64,000 bases of DNA, taken from Alcaligenes sp. SORT26. Its GTDB lineage: Bacteria > Pseudomonadota > Gammaproteobacteria > Burkholderiales > Burkholderiaceae_B. Location: assembly GCF_017377875.1 (NCBI RefSeq), contig NZ_CP070975.1, positions 992,001 to 1,056,000 on the forward strand, in the 5' to 3' direction. Below are positions 1 through 8,956 of the stretch, piece by piece. Each line of letters begins with the position of its first letter. Position 1 is the stretch's first letter. A program made the position numbers and the translations under genes. The notes below the pieces were generated by a model that was not told the origin of the DNA, did no database searches, and was given only the letters and a program-made list of their open reading frames with translations.

Positions 1-305
1 TCATCCGAGCCCCAGGTGCCCACCATCCAGGTGACCATATTGTGGATAGTCAGAAAAGCGGTGGTCGATGGGTCTACCGCCGCCATTTCCTCGAACACAA
101 GACTGGATTCCAGGCGTCCCAGACCCAAGCCACCAATGGATTCCGGGGCATAAAGCCCGCAAAAACCCAATTCACCCGCTTTACGGAAGGCCTCAATCGG
201 GAAAATCTGTTCTTCGTCCCAGCGCGCCGCATGCGGTGCCAGTTCCCCTTCGGCAAACTCACGCGCCGCTTGCGCGAAGGCGTTCTGATCGTCTGTCAGT
301 ATCAT
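1..305 (-). CDS. Acyl-CoA dehydrogenase, N-terminal part (cut by window edge)
   Basis: The first 101 codons of a minus-strand gene lie inside the window; the rest is beyond base 1. The ATG at 303-305 is preceded by a good ribosome binding site (GGAGACAAGC). The protein begins MILTDDQNAFAQAAREFAEG and continues with the alpha-helical N-terminal domain of flavin-dependent acyl-CoA dehydrogenases. The stretch STTAFLTIHNMVTWM resembles isobutyryl-CoA dehydrogenase (ACAD8/MmgC type) of valine breakdown. The family oxidises acyl-CoA to enoyl-CoA with FAD and passes electrons to ETF. The substrate is inferred from that short match, and the catalytic Glu lies outside the window. Confidence 0.8.
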   Translation of the reverse strand, partial: MILTDDQNAFAQAAREFAEGELAPHAARWDEEQIFPIEAFRKAGELGFCGLYAPESIGGLGLGRLESSLVFEEMAAVDPSTTAFLTIHNMVTWMVGTWGSD

Positions 306-454
306 GCTTGTCTCCTTGTTTTTACCCACCATAATGCGAGCCGCCCCCTTTAGTTGTCGTGCTGATGACAATCAGCCCTTTCATAGGGGGCAGAGCAAGG
401 TAGGAGGCGACAGTCTAGCTGAAAGTGGCGGCCTGATGATCAGGCGCAGAAGAA

Positions 455-808
455 CTAGGCGCGAGCAGGTTTGCGGCGGGGTCTGGCGGCAGCGCGGGCA
501 GCCAGCTTGTGCGCGTAACGACGACGGCGCGAATCCATAGGGTCAAACACCAGTTCGCGATAGACCTCGACCCGATCCTGGTCTTGCAAGAGCTGATCAA
601 GCTGGCAACGCTGGCCGTAGACGCCTACGTGCAAAGCATCCAGGCCTTGCTGATCATCCAGAGGAGGCAAACCACATTCGCGCAGACCCTCAGCTATCCC
701 TGCTTTGAGCAAGGCGTCGCGCACACAACTGCCTGCAGGCAAACGCACAGCGGCTTTCCAGACCTGAGCCTGAGTCGCCACCAGAACGCTGACGGATAAC
801 TCAGTCAC
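455..808 (-). CDS. rnfH: RnfH family protein (RatB)
   Basis: Small protein of 117 residues with the ubiquitin-like beta-grasp fold of the RnfH family, here with a basic arginine-rich tail (RRRRYAHK...RPRRKPARA). I chose the GTG at 808 because the protein then begins VTELSVSVLVATQ as the family does, and because this start overlaps the end of ratA by 8 bases, implying translational coupling. A longer frame reaching back to 949 only reads through ratA in another frame. The family sits beside ratA and smpB in many proteobacteria. Its biochemical role is not established, and no Rnf electron-transport genes are in this window. Confidence 0.85.
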   Translation of the reverse strand: MTELSVSVLVATQAQVWKAAVRLPAGSCVRDALLKAGIAEGLRECGLPPLDDQQGLDALHVGVYGQRCQLDQLLQDQDRVEVYRELVFDPMDSRRRRYAHKLAARAAARPRRKPARA

Positions 809-1235
809 CGTAAACCTCTTGAGCACGACGAGTGAAGGAATCGATAAAGCTGTTGGCAACGCGGTTGAAGATGGGGCCCACCACCATTTCCAGCGCCCGG
901 CTGGAGAACTCGTACTCCATCGTGAACACGATCTTGCAACCGTCTTCACCCAGGGGAGTAAACTGCCAGTCTCCCGTCAAGGCCGAGAATGGCCCTTTGA
1001 CCAGGCGCAAGATAATACGATTGGGATAATCGTGTTCGTTACGCGTGGTGAAGGTTTGACGAATACCCGCAATGCTGATGGTAACCGAGGCTTCCATCCC
1101 CTTTTCGTCGCGCTGGTTGACGGTCGCGCCACCACACCAGGGCATGAATTCAGGGTATTTTTCCACCTCTGCGACCAGGTCAAACATCTGTTCACAGCTA
1201 TAAGGAAGGAGGACGGAGCGTTTTACTGTATGCAT
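801..1235 (-). CDS. ratA: RatA family protein (START-like, COQ10 type)
   Basis: Protein of 144 residues starting MHTVKRSVLLPYSCEQMFDLVAEVEKYPEF, matching the polyketide cyclase/START fold of the RatA/YfjG/COQ10 family at full length. E. coli RatA was reported to inhibit 70S ribosome formation, while the eukaryotic relative COQ10 binds ubiquinone, so the role in this organism is uncertain. It heads a two-gene minus-strand unit with rnfH (8-base overlap) and is divergent from smpB with only about 60 bases between start codons, so the two promoters must lie close together or overlap. This arrangement is conserved in beta- and gammaproteobacteria. Confidence 0.9.
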   Translation of the reverse strand: MHTVKRSVLLPYSCEQMFDLVAEVEKYPEFMPWCGGATVNQRDEKGMEASVTISIAGIRQTFTTRNEHDYPNRIILRLVKGPFSALTGDWQFTPLGEDGCKIVFTMEYEFSSRALEMVVGPIFNRVANSFIDSFTRRAQEVYGD

Positions 1236-1294
1236 CAGGTCTGGTTAATAGATAGAATGTTCTGATTTTACAATCTATGGTTGGCAATTAATTC

Positions 1295-1759
1295 ATGAGT
1301 ATTGTTGATAATCGCAAGGCTACCCACGAATATTTTATCGAAGAGCGCTTTGAGGCCGGTCTGGTCCTGGAGGGCTGGGAGGTCAAGGCGATCCGAGCTG
1401 GTCATGTTCAGCTCAAAGAAAGCTTTGTCATCGTACGCGAAGGCGAGCTGTTTATTATCGGGATGCACGTCAGCGCTTTGCCGACGGCCTCGACCCATAT
1501 CCGGCCCGATGCTACCCGTACCCGCAAGCTGCTGCTCAAAGCCGAGGAAATCAGCAAGCTGATCGGCAAGGTTGAACAACGTGGTTACGCCCTGGTTCCC
1601 CTGAATCTCCATTACAAGAAAGGTCGTATCAAGCTGGACTTCGGTCTGGGACGCGGTAAAAAACTGCACGATAAACGTGATGTTTCCCGCGACAAAGACT
1701 GGAAGCGCGAACAAGAACGCTTGATGAAACACGACACCCGCCGCAAGACGAATGAATAA
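1295..1759 (+). CDS. smpB: SsrA-binding protein SmpB
   Basis: SmpB of 154 residues, the partner of tmRNA in trans-translation, which frees ribosomes stalled on broken mRNAs and tags the peptide for degradation. It opens [25 protein letters not shown], shows the family signature [11 protein letters not shown] and later [29 protein letters not shown], and ends in a basic tail (RKTNE) expected to enter the decoding centre. Length is typical. The ribosome binding site is weak. The tmRNA gene ssrA is not in this window. A bidirectional terminator begins at the stop codon. Confidence 0.97.
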   Translation: MSIVDNRKATHEYFIEERFEAGLVLEGWEVKAIRAGHVQLKESFVIVREGELFIIGMHVSALPTASTHIRPDATRTRKLLLKAEEISKLIGKVEQRGYALVPLNLHYKKGRIKLDFGLGRGKKLHDKRDVSRDKDWKREQERLMKHDTRRKTNE

Positions 1760-1781
1760 AACGGGCTAAAAAGCCCGTTTT
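1758..1781. terminator. Bidirectional intrinsic terminator, smpB / ndh
   Basis: A perfect 10-bp inverted repeat (AAAACGGGCT, loop AAAA, AGCCCGTTTT) sits directly at the smpB stop codon and 11 bases past the ndh stop codon. The A/T ends give a T tract on either strand, so it should terminate both convergent genes. Confidence 0.9.
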
Positions 1782-1791
1782 GTTCCAAATC

Positions 1792-3102
1792 TCAATGTAA
1801 TTTAACACGAGGGGCGGCCCGTTTGCTGAGCAAACGGCCCAAAGCCAGGGTTGCCGTACGCGCAGCACCCAAAATGGCCATGTGGTGCATCAAATGCAGG
1901 CTCATGTACATGATGCGAGCCAGCAAGCCTTCGACAAACCAGCTTTTGCCCGACAAGACCCCCATCAGGCTCCCTACTCCGCGGCTATGGCCCACGGAGA
2001 CCAGTGAGCCGTAATCCTTGTAAACGAAGGGTGACTCATCAACCGGTTTGCCCTGAATACGGGCGGCCAGGCGTTTACGCAAATAGCTGGCTTGCTGGTG
2101 CGCAACCTGGGCGCGCGCTGGCAGAAACTGGCCCTCTTTATCCCAAGGGACTTGTGCGCAGTCGCCCAGGGCCCAGATATACGGGTCCGGCGTGGCCAGA
2201 CAGGCATCCAGCACCAATTGATTGATACGGTTAACAGGCAGGCCCAGTTGAGCCAAAAAGGCAGGCGCTTCAATCCCCGCGGCCCACACACACAGATCAT
2301 TGGGATACTGCCCGCCGTTCACATCCTCGATATGATCAGCAGCCAAGCGGCTGACACGTACAGACGTCCGTACGGCCACGCCACGCTGCTCCAGCAGGCT
2401 TTGGGCAGTCGCAGACAGCTTGGGCGGCAAGGCGGACAGAATGCGATCTGCGCCTTCCAGGAGCGTGATACGCACCTCTCGGTCAGAACTGCTGCCGGGG
2501 ATACTGTAGATACTTAGATCGGCACGGGCTTCCAGCAGCTCTGCCGCCAACTCCACCCCCGTTGCTCCGCCCCCGACAATATTGATATACAAAGGTGCAC
2601 CCTGCTCACGCTGGGCACGACGGGTCACGCTGATCAGTTCATTGAGCAATTTCAAGCGGAAACGCTCGGCCTGATGGGTCGAGTCCAAGGCCAGCGCGTG
2701 TTCATGGGTGCCAGGCGTATTGAAGAAGTTGGATTTACTGCCCACAGCCATCACCAGCGTACCGTATGTCAGGCTGCGCTCCGGGAAGACCTCTTCGTGA
2801 TCGGGGCCCAGGACCGGTGCCAGCGTAATTTCGCGCTGCTCACGGTTTATACCGGTCATTTCACCCTGAATAAAGGTGAAGCCACAGTCCCGCGCCAGCA
2901 TGAAGTACGACAAACCTTCACGGTGAATGTCCAAGGTGCCCGCAGCTACCTCGTGCAAAGACGGCTTCCAGATATGGTCGCTGTCTTTATCAACCAGAAA
3001 GATATGCTGACGCCCGAACTGGCGCCCTAATTTGGCAGCCAGTTCCAGGCCGCCTGCCCCGCCCCCAACGATCACCACTTGATACGACTGCGTAGTAGAC
3101 AT
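1792..3102 (-). CDS. ndh: Type II NADH dehydrogenase (NDH-2)
   Basis: FAD-dependent, non-proton-pumping NADH:quinone oxidoreductase of 436 residues. The FAD-binding glycine motif VVIVGGGAGGLELAAKLG is at about residues 9-26, the NAD-binding motif NIVGGGATGVELAAEL is mid-protein, and ALGDCAQVP marks the second FAD contact. The C-terminal region (LLARIMYMSLHLMHHM) looks like the amphipathic membrane anchor. The start at 3102 is set by a strong GAGGAG site just upstream and by the family N-terminus; the frame stays open to 3240 but that part is non-homologous. It feeds electrons from NADH to quinone at the inner membrane. It is monocistronic. Confidence 0.92.
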   Translation of the reverse strand: MSTTQSYQVVIVGGGAGGLELAAKLGRQFGRQHIFLVDKDSDHIWKPSLHEVAAGTLDIHREGLSYFMLARDCGFTFIQGEMTGINREQREITLAPVLGPDHEEVFPERSLTYGTLVMAVGSKSNFFNTPGTHEHALALDSTHQAERFRLKLLNELISVTRRAQREQGAPLYINIVGGGATGVELAAELLEARADLSIYSIPGSSSDREVRITLLEGADRILSALPPKLSATAQSLLEQRGVAVRTSVRVSRLAADHIEDVNGGQYPNDLCVWAAGIEAPAFLAQLGLPVNRINQLVLDACLATPDPYIWALGDCAQVPWDKEGQFLPARAQVAHQQASYLRKRLAARIQGKPVDESPFVYKDYGSLVSVGHSRGVGSLMGVLSGKSWFVEGLLARIMYMSLHLMHHMAILGAARTATLALGRLLSKRAAPRVKLH

Positions 3103-3442
3103 CCACAACTCCTCGGGCTTTGTCTTAAGCAAAGAGAGTATCAGAACCGCCGCCTTATACTTTAAATCAAAACAGATAAGGACTATAGCGATCATCAAAC
3201 GCCCCTGCACGAGCCCAGGACGTCTGCCCTGTGCTACCACCCGAATATGTGGTGATTTTGAGCAGTAACAGGCCCCAGATCAAAGACTGGAGCAAACAAA
3301 TCGTTGCAGGTCCGGTGCATGGCGTAAAATCAGGGAGTCAGTCTAGCCTTCCCTTAACGATCGAAATAGAGCAGCAGCACATCAGCCATTGATACGGTAT
3401 GATGCTGACTTTGTCCTATTCACCTACTTTTTGCCTGCCATT
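3103..3442. other. Intergenic region between divergent ndh and tetR genes
   Basis: These 340 bases hold no supported gene. They must contain the promoters of the minus-strand ndh and the plus-strand TetR gene. On the minus strand TATAAG, about 55 bases upstream of the ndh ATG, is a possible -10 element without a convincing -35. I see no clear inverted repeat that would mark a TetR operator. Confidence 0.5.
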
Positions 3443-4084
3443 ATGCACGACGATGTTCCCCGAAAATCTCAACGCGCGACTCGAAAAGGACGCGAACGCC
3501 GCGATAAAATCCTGGAAGTGGCTTCCGAGGTTTTCCGCGAGAATGGTTTTGAGGCGACATCCATGTCCCAGATCGCTGCCTTGGCAGGCGGCTCCAAGGG
3601 CACTCTTTACAATTACTTCCCCTCCAAAGAAGACTTGCTGCTGGCCGTGCTACTGACCGGCGCCCAGGAATTTACCGAGCAGGTCCTGACCAAGCTGGAC
3701 ACGGAGGGCGACATACGCGAAGAACTGCAGCGTTTCTTGCTGCCCATGCTGCGCAATCTCTACTCCAAGCAAACGGCCCAGCTATTGCGTATCGTTGTTT
3801 CTGTAGGCGGCCATAGCGATATTGGCAAACGCTTTATGGAGATGCTGGATGATCAGATCTGGGACGGCGTGCAGTGCTTTTTTGCCCGCCATGTCGAGCG
3901 TGGCACTCTGCGCAAACTGGACCCGGCCTTGATGGTGGAACATTTCCGCTGCCTGAGCGAAGGCGAAATTGTCTTGCTCCTGATGGGGGCGATGGAACCC
4001 TGGAGCGAAGAGCGCATTCAGAGCGAAACCGAACATATTCTGGATATGTTCCTGCACGTTTACCAAAGCGACGTAGCCAACTAA
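3443..4084 (+). CDS. TetR/AcrR family transcriptional regulator
   Basis: Regulator of 213 residues. The N-terminal helix-turn-helix (RDKILEVASEVFRENGFEATSMSQIAALAGGSKGTLYNYFPSKEDLL, split here only by reading on) is a textbook TetR DNA-binding domain at about residues 20-65. The C-terminal half is an all-helical ligand and dimerisation domain typical of the AcrR/AefR subgroup. I chose the ATG at 3443 because the basic leader MHDDVPRKSQRATRKGRERR fits the family. It is not next to an efflux operon, so its target is unknown. It could regulate itself or the divergent ndh gene, but no operator was found. A strong terminator follows. Confidence 0.88.
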   Translation: MHDDVPRKSQRATRKGRERRDKILEVASEVFRENGFEATSMSQIAALAGGSKGTLYNYFPSKEDLLLAVLLTGAQEFTEQVLTKLDTEGDIREELQRFLLPMLRNLYSKQTAQLLRIVVSVGGHSDIGKRFMEMLDDQIWDGVQCFFARHVERGTLRKLDPALMVEHFRCLSEGEIVLLLMGAMEPWSEERIQSETEHILDMFLHVYQSDVAN

Positions 4085-4157
4085 GGTTTCATCACGCTGC
4101 TACATCGCTGGCTATCAGCACCCTACCCGTAGCAACAAAAAGCAAACACCTCATATA

Positions 4158-4196
4158 AAAACACCCCGGCATGGAAGCTCCATGCCGGGGTGTTTT
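4158..4196. terminator. Bidirectional intrinsic terminator, tetR / ppsA
   Basis: A perfect 17-bp stem (AAAACACCCCGGCATGG, loop AAGCT, then the complement) ends in T runs on both strands. It lies between the convergent TetR gene and ppsA and should serve both. Confidence 0.95.
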
Positions 4197-4252
4197 ATTT
4201 TAGCTGGCTTGACCAGCGTACTGCCAGAGAAACTCTGGCAGCCGCTTAAGTC

Positions 4253-6619
4253 TTAGGCCTTGGCCAGACGCTGCCAGGTGTCCACAACCGTGTCCGGGTT
4301 CAGCGACAAGGAAATAATGCCTTCGTCGCTCAGCCACTTGGCCAGATCAGGGTGGTCGCTGGGGCCTTGACCACAAATACCGACGTATTTGTTTTGTGCC
4401 AGACATGCCTTGATGGCACGGCTCAGCATGAACTTCACGGCTTCGTCACGCTCGTCAAAGTCAGCAGCCAACAGTTCCATACCGGAGTCGCGATCCAGAC
4501 CCAGAGTCAACTGAGTCATGTCGTTGGAGCCGATGGAGAAACCGTCAAAGTACTGCAAGAACTGATCGGCCAAAATAGCGTTGGAAGGCACTTCGCACAT
4601 CATGATCAGGCGCAGGCCGTTTTCGCCGCGAGCCAGACCGTGATTAGCCAAGAGACCCACCACACGTTCTGCCTGACCCAGAGTACGCACGAATGGCACC
4701 ATGATTTCGACGTTGGTCAGACCCATTTCGTCGCGTACTTTCTTCAGGGCTTCGCATTCCATCTTGAAGCATTCTGCGAAGTCTTCGGACAGGTAGCGAG
4801 CCACGCCGCGGAAGCCCAGCATTGGGTTCTCTTCCTCGGGCTCGTAGCGCGAACCACCCACCAGCTTGCGGTATTCGTTGGACTTGAAGTCCGACAAACG
4901 CACGATGACGGGCTTGGGGTAGAAGGATGCGGCCAGAGTCGCAATACCTTCAGCCAGTTTTTCTACGAAGAAAGCACGCGGGCTGGCGTAGCCACGGGCA
5001 GCCGATTCCACCGCTTTTTTCAGTTCGCTATCCACATTGGGGTAGTCCAGAACCGCTTTGGGGTGAATGGCGATATTGTTGTTGATGATGAATTCCAGAC
5101 GAGCCAGACCCACACCATCGTTCGGGATTTGCGAGAAGTCGAAAGCCAGTTGTGGGTTACCCACGTTCATCATGATTTTCAGGCCGATCTCGGGCATTTG
5201 ACCCCAGCTCACCTCTTCGATCTCGGTTTCCAGCAGACCGTCGTAAATACGACCTTCGTCGCCTTCAGCACACGAAACGGTCACTTCCTGGCCTTCCTTC
5301 AGCACATCAGTGGCGTTGTTGCAACCGACCACGGCAGGAATACCCAGTTCGCGCGCAATAATCGCCGCGTGGCAAGTACGGCCACCACGGTTGGTGACGA
5401 TAGCCGAAGCCAGCTTCATGATGGGTTCCCAGTTAGGATCCGTCATGTCAGTGACCAGCACGTCGCCGGGTTTGACCAGGTCCATCTCGGAAGCATCAGC
5501 CACGATACGGACTTTGCCCGAACCGATCTTCTGGCCAATAGCACGGCCAGTCACCAGCACTTCGCCGGTGGCTTTCAGACGGTAACGCTCTTGCACATCG
5601 TTGCTGCCTTGCTGGGACTTGACGGTCTCAGGACGGGCTTGCAGGATGTAGATCTTGCCGTCGATACCATCACGACCCCACTCAATGTCCATAGGACGCT
5701 GGTAGTGTTTTTCGATGATGGTGGCGTAGCGGGCCAGTTCGATAACTTCTTCGTCGCTCAGGGAGTAACGGTTGCGCTCGGACACGGGCACATCAACCGT
5801 GCGCACAGCGTGGTCCGTGGTACGGCCTTCGTCAAATTCCATCTTGATCAGCTTGGAGCCAATGCGGCGGCTGATGATGGGGTAGTGACCGGAAGCCAGG
5901 GTTGGCTTGTAAACGTAGAACTCGTCCGGATTGACCGAACCTTGAACCACGGTTTCGCCCAGGCCATAGGAGGAAGTCAAAAAGACCACATCCTTGAAGC
6001 CCGACTCGGTGTCCAAGGTGAACATCACGCCAGCACTGCCCTTGTCGGAGCGCACCATGCGCTGAATACCAGCGGACAGAGCCACTTCAGCGTGAGCGTA
6101 GCCCTTGTGCACGCGGTAGGAAATAGCACGGTCGTTGTACAGGGAAGCAAACACGTGGTGAATCTTGCCCAGCACTTCGTCAATACCGACGACGTTCAGG
6201 TAGGTTTCTTGCTGACCAGCAAAAGAGGCATCAGGCAAGTCTTCTGCAGTCGCGGAAGAACGTACGGCAAAGGAGCCCTTGCCATCGGCGTCCAGTTCGG
6301 CAAAGGCCTCACGTACGGCTTTCTCGAACTCGGCAGGGAAAGGAGTGTCGATGATCCACTGACGAATTTCGGCACCGGCGGCAGCCAGTTCACGCACATC
6401 GTCGGCGTCCAGCGTATCCAGACGCTGCTGAATGCGCTTGTCCAGATCGTTGTTTTTCAGGAAAACGCGGAATGCTTCGGCTGTTGTGGCGAAACCACCC
6501 GGCACGCGCACACCAGCATCAGCCAACTGGCTAATCATTTCACCCAGCGAAGCGTTTTTACCGCCCACTGTGTCGACGTCCGTCATGCGGAGCTTGTCGA
6601 AACCAATTACGTAAGACAT
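4253..6619 (-). CDS. ppsA: Phosphoenolpyruvate synthase
   Basis: PEP synthase of 788 residues, the usual length, which makes phosphoenolpyruvate from pyruvate and ATP (giving AMP and phosphate) for gluconeogenesis. The N-terminal ATP-grasp-like nucleotide domain contains [12 protein letters not shown] and the [18 protein letters not shown] segment. The central phosphohistidine domain has [21 protein letters not shown] with the catalytic His near residue 417. The C-terminal barrel shows [16 protein letters not shown] and a late CGQGPSD with the catalytic cysteine. The start follows an AAGGTG site. It is divergent from ppsR, whose product should control it by phosphorylation. Confidence 0.97.
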   Translation of the reverse strand: MSYVIGFDKLRMTDVDTVGGKNASLGEMISQLADAGVRVPGGFATTAEAFRVFLKNNDLDKRIQQRLDTLDADDVRELAAAGAEIRQWIIDTPFPAEFEKAVREAFAELDADGKGSFAVRSSATAEDLPDASFAGQQETYLNVVGIDEVLGKIHHVFASLYNDRAISYRVHKGYAHAEVALSAGIQRMVRSDKGSAGVMFTLDTESGFKDVVFLTSSYGLGETVVQGSVNPDEFYVYKPTLASGHYPIISRRIGSKLIKMEFDEGRTTDHAVRTVDVPVSERNRYSLSDEEVIELARYATIIEKHYQRPMDIEWGRDGIDGKIYILQARPETVKSQQGSNDVQERYRLKATGEVLVTGRAIGQKIGSGKVRIVADASEMDLVKPGDVLVTDMTDPNWEPIMKLASAIVTNRGGRTCHAAIIARELGIPAVVGCNNATDVLKEGQEVTVSCAEGDEGRIYDGLLETEIEEVSWGQMPEIGLKIMMNVGNPQLAFDFSQIPNDGVGLARLEFIINNNIAIHPKAVLDYPNVDSELKKAVESAARGYASPRAFFVEKLAEGIATLAASFYPKPVIVRLSDFKSNEYRKLVGGSRYEPEEENPMLGFRGVARYLSEDFAECFKMECEALKKVRDEMGLTNVEIMVPFVRTLGQAERVVGLLANHGLARGENGLRLIMMCEVPSNAILADQFLQYFDGFSIGSNDMTQLTLGLDRDSGMELLAADFDERDEAVKFMLSRAIKACLAQNKYVGICGQGPSDHPDLAKWLSDEGIISLSLNPDTVVDTWQRLAKA

Positions 6620-6789
6620 AAGTCACCTTGAATAGAAAAAAAAGCGTGTTTGCTTAAGGCAGTGATCCGCACAGCGCTGTCTGTGTGATCTGTCCTAAGC
6701 AAACCTGCCTTTCTCATACCCTGATCCGAGCGGTAAATGGTAATCTTGCAAATTGTACCGTTTCCCGAGCATTGTGCACGACTTATTCC

Positions 6790-7623
6790 ATGACATCTTC
6801 TCCTATTGAGCGTACCGTCTTTGTCGTTTCTGACAGCACGGGCATTACCGCCGAAACTTTCAGCAACTCCGTCCTGTCGCAATTCGCTCAATTCGAATTT
6901 CAGGCCATCCGGATTCCCTTTATCGATACTATCGAGAAAGCCCAGTCTGTCGCTGATCGCATCAACCAATGCGCTCAAGAACAAGGCCAGCAGCCTCTGG
7001 TATTCAGCACTCTGGTTGACCCCAAGATGGCGCACATTATTGGCGCGGCCAACTGCACCTTCCTGGATCTGTTTGGTGCCTTTGTACGACACATTGAACG
7101 CGCCCTGGGAGTGAAATCCAGCCGTTCCGTGGGCCGTTCGCACTCCGGTGGCATGTCCAAGCGCTACAACAATCGCATTGAGGCCATCAACTTCAGTCTG
7201 GCGCACGACGATGGTCAGTACGTGAATGGTCTGGAACAAGCCGACGTGATTCTGGTGGGTGTGTCCCGTTGCGGAAAAACGCCTACCAGCTTGTACTTGG
7301 CGATGCAGTACGCCGTCAAGGCCGCCAACTACCCCATCATTCCCGAAGATTTCCAGCGCGGCACCCTGCCCGCCACGCTGGCTCCCTACCGGAAAAAGAT
7401 TTTTGGCCTGTCCATTCATCCAGACCGCCTGTCTGAAGTGCGTAATGAGCGCCGTCCCGGGAGCAAATACGCCACCATCGAGCAATGCCGTATGGAAGTG
7501 GCTGAAGCGGAACGACTGATGCGTATGGAAGGCATTCCCTGGCTGTCTACCACCACCAAGTCCATCGAAGAAATCTCCACCAAGATTCTGGATGATGTAG
7601 GTCTGGATCGCCGCTCCTACTAA
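6790..7623 (+). CDS. ppsR: PEP synthase regulatory protein (bifunctional kinase/pyrophosphorylase)
   Basis: Protein of 277 residues of the DUF299/PSRP family. In E. coli PpsR inactivates PEP synthase by ADP-dependent phosphorylation of a Thr next to the catalytic His and reactivates it by Pi-dependent dephosphorylation. The N-terminus RTVFVVSDSTGITAETF and the P-loop GVSRCGKTPTSLYLA (about residues 157-171) are diagnostic. The start MTSSPIERT at 6790 fits the family; 35 upstream codons in frame are non-homologous. The 170-base gap to divergent ppsA must hold both promoters. The gene pairing supports the functional call directly. Confidence 0.95.
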   Translation: MTSSPIERTVFVVSDSTGITAETFSNSVLSQFAQFEFQAIRIPFIDTIEKAQSVADRINQCAQEQGQQPLVFSTLVDPKMAHIIGAANCTFLDLFGAFVRHIERALGVKSSRSVGRSHSGGMSKRYNNRIEAINFSLAHDDGQYVNGLEQADVILVGVSRCGKTPTSLYLAMQYAVKAANYPIIPEDFQRGTLPATLAPYRKKIFGLSIHPDRLSEVRNERRPGSKYATIEQCRMEVAEAERLMRMEGIPWLSTTTKSIEEISTKILDDVGLDRRSY

Positions 7624-7640
7624 AGCGTGACGCCATCCCG

Positions 7641-7682
7641 GATGCTGTACGGATTTCCACCTCAGGGAATTCGGACAGCATC
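7641..7682 (+). repeat. Imperfect hairpin downstream of ppsR
   Basis: Arms GATGCTGT and ACAGCATC (8 bp) flank a 26-base loop that contains a few further pairs. No T tract follows, so this is at best a weak or Rho-assisted end signal for ppsR. Confidence 0.3.
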
Positions 7683-7716
7683 ATCAAAACCACTGCGCAA
7701 GATACTGGTTAGCCAC

Positions 7717-7742
7717 AAAACGGGGGGCACGATCGTGCCCCC
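7717..7742 (-). terminator. Intrinsic terminator for the methyltransferase gene
   Basis: A perfect 20-base palindrome (GGGGGCACGATCGTGCCCCC) at 7723-7742 is followed on the minus strand by CGTTTTG, giving a GC-rich stem and a short T run 24 bases past the methyltransferase stop codon. Confidence 0.75.
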
Positions 7743-7765
7743 AATAGCCAAGTAGACTTCAGCTC

Positions 7766-8440
7766 TTACGGCTTGTAGGCGACCCAGCCCTTGAACGTGA
7801 ATGCGCAATAGAAAAGTTCAATATCAATAAATCCGGCCTCACGAAGCAGGTCAACATCCTGCTGCGGTGAAAGCACGGGCAGCCGCTCCTTGATCGCCGC
7901 CATATTGCCCTCGGCCTGTTCCACAGACACGCCAGAAGCCGTAGTGAATGCCGCAGTACGCGCAAGCCATTTATCTCTAGCAGGATCGTCGTCTGTGAAG
8001 CTGTGATGTGCGACGACAAGGGGCGCCCCAGGCTTGAGTCTGAGGAACATCTGTCTCAAGGTCTGCAGGCGTTCGGCTGATGGCAGAAAATGCAGCGTCA
8101 GAAAGCAAACAGCGCCATCAAACGGCCCCTCTGGGGCACTGTCGATATAGCCCTCGTGCAGGCGCACACGCCCCCCGTCCTGACCGATTGTTGTGCGGGC
8201 GAGCTCAAGCATCTGAGCTGACGGATCAACACCGTCGAAAAGCCAAGTCGGCCGCATATGGGTAAAGGCCTTCAGCTCCAGTCCGCCGCCTGCACCGAGC
8301 ACCAGGATACGTGCGTCAGCAGGCGCACGTTCACCCAACAGCACGCCTGCCATCCTATGCAAATCAAAAAGGCCGGGCACAATCCTGGGCGCCCGATCGG
8401 CATAGCTCGATACGGACACCGGGTCAGAGAACGGGTTCAT
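7766..8440 (-). CDS. Class I SAM-dependent methyltransferase
   Basis: Protein of 224 residues with a Rossmann-fold methyltransferase core. Motif I is ILVLGAGGGLELKAF (about residues 46-60), motif II contains DGVDPSAQMLELAR, then GYIDSAPEGPFDGAVCFLTLHFLP, and the post-core LRLKPGAPLVVAHHSF. The substrate is not recognisable. I chose the ATG at 8440; the preceding in-frame TTG (8443) is less likely. That ATG overlaps a TGA in the frame of the degenerate Rrf2 gene upstream (TGATG), suggesting the two genes once formed a coupled operon. A terminator follows the gene. Confidence 0.8.
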   Translation of the reverse strand: MNPFSDPVSVSSYADRAPRIVPGLFDLHRMAGVLLGERAPADARILVLGAGGGLELKAFTHMRPTWLFDGVDPSAQMLELARTTIGQDGGRVRLHEGYIDSAPEGPFDGAVCFLTLHFLPSAERLQTLRQMFLRLKPGAPLVVAHHSFTDDDPARDKWLARTAAFTTASGVSVEQAEGNMAAIKERLPVLSPQQDVDLLREAGFIDIELFYCAFTFKGWVAYKP

Positions 8441-8703
8441 CAAACGTGACCTTTCGTGAGTGAGACGTCATGCCGTTGGCGCAAGGTGACCGCTCCCAGG
8501 TCAATACGGATACGTCATCCCTCTAAGTAGCCTCGATCGGACTTCACAATGCCCGCTGTCCGCAGGTATCCCATGCTGCGTCGGACGACGACGGGATGAG
8601 TGCCCAGACACTGAGCCAGAGATTCTGAAGTAGTGGGTTCACCCTGTTCAGCCATGCGCAAAAGCGCATGAAGGAAGGACGATAGGCGGCTATCTCTTTT
8701 CAT
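8440..8703 (-). pseudogene. Rrf2 family regulator, interrupted by an in-frame stop
   Basis: From the ATG at 8703 the frame encodes 62 residues (MKRDSRLSSFLHALL...VVVRRSMGYLRTAGIVKSDRG) that match the winged helix-turn-helix of Rrf2 regulators, the cysteine-free YwnA-like subgroup. The TGA at 8515-8517 falls where the family GGGW motif has its Trp, so a single TGG to TGA change is the simplest explanation. Beyond the TGA the same frame reads RIRIDLGAVTLRQ, like the family's DL..VTLRD segment, and ends at TGA 8440-8442, overlapping the methyltransferase ATG. The usual C-terminal half is missing. The 62-residue product could still be made, but I call the gene broken. Confidence 0.7.
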
Positions 8704-8797
8704 GTAACTTATAATGTTCTCTTTGAAATGTAATGTCAAGCAGATGTAACCCAATGGCATCATCCAGCAAATGTCAGTGCTGAAATCACGGCGAAAT

Positions 8798-8836
8798 AAA
8801 AAGGGCCTGAGTCCAGTGCAATACCGAACTCAGGCC
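8798..8836 (-). terminator. Intrinsic terminator downstream of the amidase gene
   Basis: Arms GGCCTGAGT (8804-8812) and ACTCAGGCC (8828-8836) form a 9-bp stem with a 15-base loop. On the minus strand it is followed by CTTTTTATTT. It lies about 120 bases past the amidase stop codon. Confidence 0.7.
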
Positions 8837-8956
8837 TTCCGCTATTAATTTTTAACTGTCCAACCTCTTGGGCTCAGTTCACAACACCGACTTCAGGCCG
8901 TTGATAGGAAACCATCTGTCTGGAGTGCAGTCGCCCCACCCCGTGAATAGTACGTC

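Noticed and set aside
344-390. Possible terminator (CCCCCT ... AGGGGG) downstream of rnfH
   Set aside because: The arms are short, the spacing is long and there is no T tract on either side.
4352-6631. 759-codon plus-strand frame opposite ppsA
   Set aside because: Antisense shadow; the translation is His/Gln-rich low-complexity sequence typical of reverse frames.
7641-8956. Possible mobile element around the methyltransferase and broken Rrf2 gene
   Set aside because: No transposase, terminal repeats, tRNA or target duplication was found, so only gene decay can be supported.
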